Made by a program: the position numbers and the translations under genes. Shown here one piece after another: positions 60,253 to 64,000 of a stretch of DNA of 64,000 nt; within the stretch, counting starts at the first letter, position 1; each line of letters starts with the position of its first letter. This stretch comes from Microbacterium sp. VKM Ac-2923 (lineage in GTDB: Bacteria > Actinomycetota > Actinomycetes > Actinomycetales > Microbacteriaceae). The notes under the pieces were generated by a model. It ran no database searches, was not told where the DNA came from, and saw nothing but the letters and a program-made list of their open reading frames with translations. The stretch lies in contig NZ_JALGRP010000003.1 of NCBI RefSeq assembly GCF_022815605.1, forward strand, positions 248,001 to 312,000, written 5' to 3'.

Positions 60253-61056
60253 TCAGGAGGTGGGCGTGTCGATGGCTCCGCCGAACCGGCGGTCACGCGA
60301 CAGGTAGAGACCGATGGCGTCCCACAGGTGGGTGCGGCGGAAGTCGGGCCAGAGCGTGTCGAGGAACACCATCTCGGCGTACGCCGACTCCCACAGCAGG
60401 AAGTTCGACGTGCGCTGCTCGCCGCTTGAGCGGACGAACAGGTCGACATCGGGCATGTCGGGCTGGTAGAGGTTCTTGCGGATGAGCTTCTCGGTCACGG
60501 CCGAGGGCTTGAGGCGGCCCGCGGCGATGTCGTCGCCGATGCGGCGCATGGCATCCACGATCTCCACGCGACCGCCGTAGTTGACGCACATGGTCAGCGT
60601 CAGGGTGGAGTTGCCCTCGGTGAGACGCTCCGCGTGCTGCAGTTCCTTGATGACAGAGCCCCACAGCCGGGGCTTGCGGCCCGACCACCGGATGCGGACG
60701 CCCCACTCGTTGAGCTGGTCACGGCGGCGATGCAGGACCTCGCGGTTGAAGCCCATCAGGAACCGCACCTCGTCGGGAGAGCGCGACCAGTTCTCGGTCG
60801 AGAAAGCGTAGACCGAGAGATGCTTCACGCCCGCCTGGATGGCGCCGGCGACCACGTCGAGAAGTGCCGCCTCTCCCGCTCGGTGGCCTTCGACGCGCGT
60901 GAGTCCCTGACGGTTCGCCCACCGACCGTTGCCGTCCATCACGATCGCGACGTGCTCGGGGACGGCGCCCTTCGGGTAGGTCGGGGGGTACTCCCCGGTC
61001 CAATCGAGGGGGCGGTACGGCACGGCATCGCGGTGCGTGAACGGCTTCGGTGTCAT
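60253..61056 (-). CDS. uppS: Isoprenyl transferase (undecaprenyl diphosphate synthase type)
   Basis: 267 residues. [17 protein letters not shown] with the catalytic Asp, [17 protein letters not shown], and [16 protein letters not shown] plus LLWESAYAE near the end. Builds the cis-polyprenyl carrier for wall synthesis. ATG overlaps the recO stop (ATGA), as in M. tuberculosis Rv2361c-Rv2362c. Confidence 0.96.
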   Translation of the reverse strand: MTPKPFTHRDAVPYRPLDWTGEYPPTYPKGAVPEHVAIVMDGNGRWANRQGLTRVEGHRAGEAALLDVVAGAIQAGVKHLSVYAFSTENWSRSPDEVRFLMGFNREVLHRRRDQLNEWGVRIRWSGRKPRLWGSVIKELQHAERLTEGNSTLTLTMCVNYGGRVEIVDAMRRIGDDIAAGRLKPSAVTEKLIRKNLYQPDMPDVDLFVRSSGEQRTSNFLLWESAYAEMVFLDTLWPDFRRTHLWDAIGLYLSRDRRFGGAIDTPTS

Positions 61057-61781
61057 CGAGGCGACTCCAGGTGCGAGAGGGAACGGATGCCGCGCTCGAG
61101 GTGGAACTGCGCGTACGCGGCCACGAGGCCCGAGGCTGCCGCGGTCGTGCGCCCGGGGGCGGCGTCGATGGCCTCCCACTCCCCCGCCATGAGCGCGCGG
61201 AGCATGTCGACGGTGTCGCGTGCGACGCGCGGCGAGCCGGCGGGCGCGCAGCTCGAACAGATCACCCCGCCGAGTTGGGGCAGGAAGTAGTCGTGGTCGC
61301 CGACCGTGCCGCAGCGCGCGCACTCGGTCAGCCCCGGAGCCCACCCCGAGAGGGCCATGGCCCGCAGCAGGTACGAATCGAGCACGCTGCGCTCCGAATG
61401 CTCGGCACGCGCGAGCGCGCGCAGCCCGCCCACGAGCAGCAGGTACTGCTGCGGCGTCGCCTCGGCTTCGTTCAGCCGATCAGCGGTCTCCACCATCGCG
61501 CTGGCGGTGGTGTACCGGTCGTAATCGGCGACGATGTCGGCACCGTACGAACCGAGCGACTCCGCCTGCTGCACGATGTCGAGGTTGCGTCCGGTGGACA
61601 GCTGGACGTCGGCGACCATGAAGGGCTCGAGCCGCGACCCGAACTTCGACGAGGTGCGCCGAACACCCTTTGCGACCGCGCGGATCTTGCCGTTGCGGCG
61701 GCTGAGCAGGGTGAGGATGCGGTCCGCCTCCCCGAGCTTGTGGGTACGCAGGACCACGACCTCGTCGCGGTAGGTGGGCAC
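61053..61781 (-). CDS. recO: DNA repair protein RecO
   Basis: 242 residues from GTG at 61,781. OB-fold N-terminus ([20 protein letters not shown]), helical middle with SYLLRAM, and a zinc site CARCG ... CSSC. Loads RecA on SSB-coated DNA. GATAAT lies five bases before the GTG, so the transcript is leaderless or nearly so. Confidence 0.96.
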   Translation of the reverse strand: MPTYRDEVVVLRTHKLGEADRILTLLSRRNGKIRAVAKGVRRTSSKFGSRLEPFMVADVQLSTGRNLDIVQQAESLGSYGADIVADYDRYTTASAMVETADRLNEAEATPQQYLLLVGGLRALARAEHSERSVLDSYLLRAMALSGWAPGLTECARCGTVGDHDYFLPQLGGVICSSCAPAGSPRVARDTVDMLRALMAGEWEAIDAAPGRTTAAASGLVAAYAQFHLERGIRSLSHLESPR

Positions 61782-61855
61782 AGTCCATTATCGTGCCGCG
61801 CGCCCGTGAGGAGCCTGCGCGGCGCGCCCCGCGAACCGGCTCCCCGGGCGGAAGA

Positions 61856-62557
61856 ATGGATGCCGTGGACACGCCGACCTTCGTCATCCCCCTGTGGGCG
61901 GACCTCACCGCCGTCGCCCTCGGCGGCGTCCAGGGCGCGCTGTTCGCGTCGGGCTTCCAGGGCCAGCGACGACTCGACCTGCTCGGGGTGGCGATCATCG
62001 GCATCCTTCTCGGCATGGGCGGCGGACTCATCCGCGACCTGCTCCTGGGGTTGACCCCGGCCACCCTGCAGAGCAACTGGTACCTCATCACCGCGACGCT
62101 CGCCTCGATCGTGGGGATGCTCCTCTCGGGGATCTTCCAGCGCCTCAACCGCGCGATCGTCATGCTCGATGCCGTCGTGATCGGGCTGTTCGGCGCGTTC
62201 GGCACGTCGAAGGCCCTCGCTCTCGGCATGCCGGCGGTCCCCGCGATCTTCGTCGGCGTGCTGGCGGCGGTGGGCGGCAGCGTGCTCCGCGACGTGCTGA
62301 TGGGCCTGCCCGTCGCGATCATGCACGTCGGCTCGCTGTACGCGGTGGCCGCGGGCGGGGGCTGCGCGGTGCTCGCGACGACGGCGGCGTTCGGTGTGCC
62401 CCTGCCGATCGCCGCGGTCATCGGCGTCGCGATCACCACCATCATCCGCGTCCTCGCGGTGCTGTTCGACCTGTCGCTGCCGGAGCAGCGCAAGCTCTAC
62501 CGCCGCAAGGTCGCGGTCGAGACCACCGGCATTCCGATCATCCGCGCGGAGTCCTGA
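61856..62557 (+). CDS. Trimeric intracellular cation-type channel (UPF0126/YadS)
   Basis: 233 residues from ATG at 61,856 (GTG at 61,865 possible). Two tandem repeats of a three-helix unit, each with the Gly-rich pair GMGGGLIRDLLLG and AVGGSVLRDVLMG. Seven transmembrane segments. TRIC/UPF0126 proteins conduct cations or glycine-like solutes in different bacteria. Divergent from recO. Confidence 0.93.
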   Translation: MDAVDTPTFVIPLWADLTAVALGGVQGALFASGFQGQRRLDLLGVAIIGILLGMGGGLIRDLLLGLTPATLQSNWYLITATLASIVGMLLSGIFQRLNRAIVMLDAVVIGLFGAFGTSKALALGMPAVPAIFVGVLAAVGGSVLRDVLMGLPVAIMHVGSLYAVAAGGGCAVLATTAAFGVPLPIAAVIGVAITTIIRVLAVLFDLSLPEQRKLYRRKVAVETTGIPIIRAES

Positions 62558-62581
62558 CCCCTCGCCCGCCCCTCCGCGAGC

Positions 62582-62637
62582 GAGTCGCCAGATTCTGTCG
62601 CTCGGGTCTGGTCTGAAGCGACGTTTCTTGGCGACTC
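62582..62637. terminator. Hairpin between convergent genes
   Basis: gagtcgcca (62,582-62,590) pairs with tggcgactc (62,629-62,637), the latter including the MOSC gene's stop codon; internal pairings are also possible. Confidence 0.45.
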
Positions 62638-63418
62638 ACGCGTCGAGGACGACCTCGTCGCCCTCGCGGACCGTGCCGCCGCCGTCCACGGGGAGGAGCA
62701 GGATGCCGAGGGTCGGCTCGTCCTGGGCGAACTCGGTCGTGAGCACGCGGAGGAGCCGTGCGTCGCGTACGCCGGTGTCGGGGTTGGCGGTGATCGCGGC
62801 GCACCGCTCGATGGGCTTCTGAACGTCGAACAGCACCTCGCCGATGCGAAGCCGACCGGTCCAGTCCAGTTCCGCCCACGCGTCGGCACCGGAGATCACG
62901 ATGTTGGAGCGGAAACGGCGATCGTCCACGGGCGCGGGTACCGCGGCATCCAGGTCGGCGACCGAGGCGGAGCCGTGCAGCGAGATGAAGCCCCGCGGCC
63001 GGTCCTGGAAGCGCGCGGTCGCACCGTCGCCGAGGAGGCCCAGGGGCAGGACGCCGTCGGCGTCGAGCAGCTTCGCGTCACTGGTCGTGCGCAGGTACGC
63101 CGTGACCGCTTCGCTGAGACGCGCACGACCCTCGTCGCTGAGGTCGGCGGTGACGTCGAGGTCGTCGACCTGGAGACGCAGAGTGTGCGCCGTGTCGTCG
63201 AAACTCAGGCGCACACGCGCGAGGGTCGGGAAGGTCATGAGCGCCAGCCCGCGACTCTTGGGGAAGGTGGCGTCCGCTGGCTCGAGCGCGTCGGCGAAGC
63301 GGAACACCAGAGCACGATCGCCCTGCACGCGGCCGTCGTCCTGGATGACGAGGCTGTCCCGTCGCTCGGGCGAGAAGCCCTTGACGGGGTAGCGGTAGAG
63401 GGCGTCGACGCGGATCAC
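62636..63418 (-). CDS. MOSC-domain protein
   Basis: 260 residues from GTG at 63,418 with GAGGA seven bases upstream. N-terminal MOSC_N beta barrel (IRVDALYRYPVKGFSPERRD) and MOSC domain with the conserved cysteine region KPIERCAAITANPDTG. Probably a molybdenum-cofactor sulfurtransferase-like or mARC-like reductase (family knowledge). No Moco genes nearby. Confidence 0.93.
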   Translation of the reverse strand: MIRVDALYRYPVKGFSPERRDSLVIQDDGRVQGDRALVFRFADALEPADATFPKSRGLALMTFPTLARVRLSFDDTAHTLRLQVDDLDVTADLSDEGRARLSEAVTAYLRTTSDAKLLDADGVLPLGLLGDGATARFQDRPRGFISLHGSASVADLDAAVPAPVDDRRFRSNIVISGADAWAELDWTGRLRIGEVLFDVQKPIERCAAITANPDTGVRDARLLRVLTTEFAQDEPTLGILLLPVDGGGTVREGDEVVLDA

Positions 63419-63520
63419 GGATTCATCCTCGCATCCGCACGACGGCGGCGAGGGCGCGGCGTCGACACCTGGGCGGTGCGACGCCCGACGGATGCCGTCG
63501 GGGCGTTGCCTCCCGCACGC

Positions 63521-63558
63521 CGAAGCGCCGCCACCCGGGAAAGGATGGCGGCGCTTCG
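63521..63558 (-). terminator. leuA terminator
   Basis: A 13-bp perfect stem cgaagcgccgcca / tggcggcgcttcg with a 12-nt loop, ten bases after the leuA stop on its strand. Confidence 0.65.
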
Positions 63559-63567
63559 AGACGACGA

Positions 63568-64000
63568 TCAGACGCCGGCCAGCGCGCTCGCGTCCTGACG
63601 GGTGCGGATCGCGCGGTTCACGCCCGACACGATGGCCTTCAGCGACGCGGTCGATATGTCGCCGTCGATGCCGACGCCCCACAGACGCTGGTCGTCGACC
63701 TGCAGCTCGACGTAGGCCGCGGCCTGCGCGTCGCCGCCCGAGCTGAGGGCGTGCTCGACGTAGTCGTACAGCGTCACGTCGAAGCCCTGCGACCGGACGA
63801 TCTCGAGGAAGGCGGCCACCGGACCGTTGCCCACGGCCGAGGCGGGGTGCGTCTGGTCGCCGTCGCGCAGCGAGACGTCGAGGTGCACGTCGCCCGACAT
63901 GTCGCTCGATGAGCGCGTCGACAGCAGTTCGAAACGCCCCCAGCGCTGGTCGTCGTTCTTCGATGGCAGGTACTCGTCGGTGAAGATATCCCAGATCTGG
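63568..64000 (-). CDS. leuA: 2-isopropylmalate synthase, 3' part
   Basis: 144 residues reaching the window's right edge; the catalytic barrel is outside. Present are the linker DIFTDEYLP and the C-terminal allosteric domain with HASAVGNGPVAAFLEI-like features (HPASAVGNGPVAAFLEIV), DYVEHALSSGGDAQAAAYVE and GVGIDGDISTASLKAIVS, which bind leucine for feedback inhibition. Long actinobacterial LeuA type. Confidence 0.95.
   Translation of the reverse strand, partial: QIWDIFTDEYLPSKNDDQRWGRFELLSTRSSSDMSGDVHLDVSLRDGDQTHPASAVGNGPVAAFLEIVRSQGFDVTLYDYVEHALSSGGDAQAAAYVELQVDDQRLWGVGIDGDISTASLKAIVSGVNRAIRTRQDASALAGV

Overview
The window is GC-rich, dense, operon-structured actinobacterial chromosome. Gene content and family variants (DUF4191, DUF3145, DUF7882-type, FasR-type regulator, aceE-fasR-fabD-fabH-acpP-fabF order, glnE next to glnA2, many leaderless starts) point to Microbacteriaceae, most likely Microbacterium or a close relative. 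The order sucB / DUF4191 / RDD / glnA / glnE-glnA2 and aceE-regulator-fabD parallels the Rv2215-Rv2245 region of Mycobacterium tuberculosis, so most of the first 37 kb looks ancestral.

Layout. 1-5.2 kb: end of lpdA, a two-lipoyl E2 gene, membrane proteins. 5.2-18 kb: a nitrogen block with glnA behind a GlnR-like operator, and glnA2-glnE on the other strand; between them an AAA ATPase, a cell-wall-anchored alkaline phosphatase and an acyl-CoA ligase; then polyphosphate glucokinase. 18.8-21.7 kb: rnpB, a PolA-type polymerase and a zinc-ribbon protein. 21.95-28.0 kb: tRNA-Val(UAC) and a 6.0-kb integrated element ending in an exact 43-bp copy of the tRNA 3' part. 28-36.6 kb: aceE and the fatty-acid synthesis operon. 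37-46.7 kb: secreted proteins, a two-component system, a GntR-ABC operon and two CNNM/CBS membrane proteins. 47-54.7 kb: a zinc-ribbon nuclease-like protein, tRNA(CAU), a DMT-type membrane protein, deformylase, a small SRPBCC/DUF4166 pair, glutaminase, a kinase-like protein with a changed DFG, tRNA-Asn, a lone ABC ATPase. 55-64 kb: dnaG-dgt-dusB, frnE-type oxidoreductase, recO-uppS, a UPF0126 channel-like protein, a MOSC protein and the 3' end of leuA.

The element at 21,985-27,996 is the most interesting part. It carries a tyrosine integrase, a 53-aa excisionase overlapping it, a replication-like protein combining a degenerate prim-pol-like N-terminus with a RecA-fold helicase, a zinc-finger partner, a membrane-anchored cargo protein and a small leaderless ORF. 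It has no transfer or virion genes. Upstream of the replication gene, the leader can encode an 8-residue peptide followed by a long hairpin. The hairpin loop is complementary over 10 nt to the peptide's own codons and over 6 nt to the bases just before the replication start codon. This recalls the leader-peptide/pseudoknot copy-number switches of enteric IncI/IncB plasmids; I know of no description of such a switch in a small actinobacterial integrative element, though I could not search for one. A 21-bp direct repeat lies near each end and would flank the attachment core of the circular form.

All family assignments come from reading motifs; no database search was possible.
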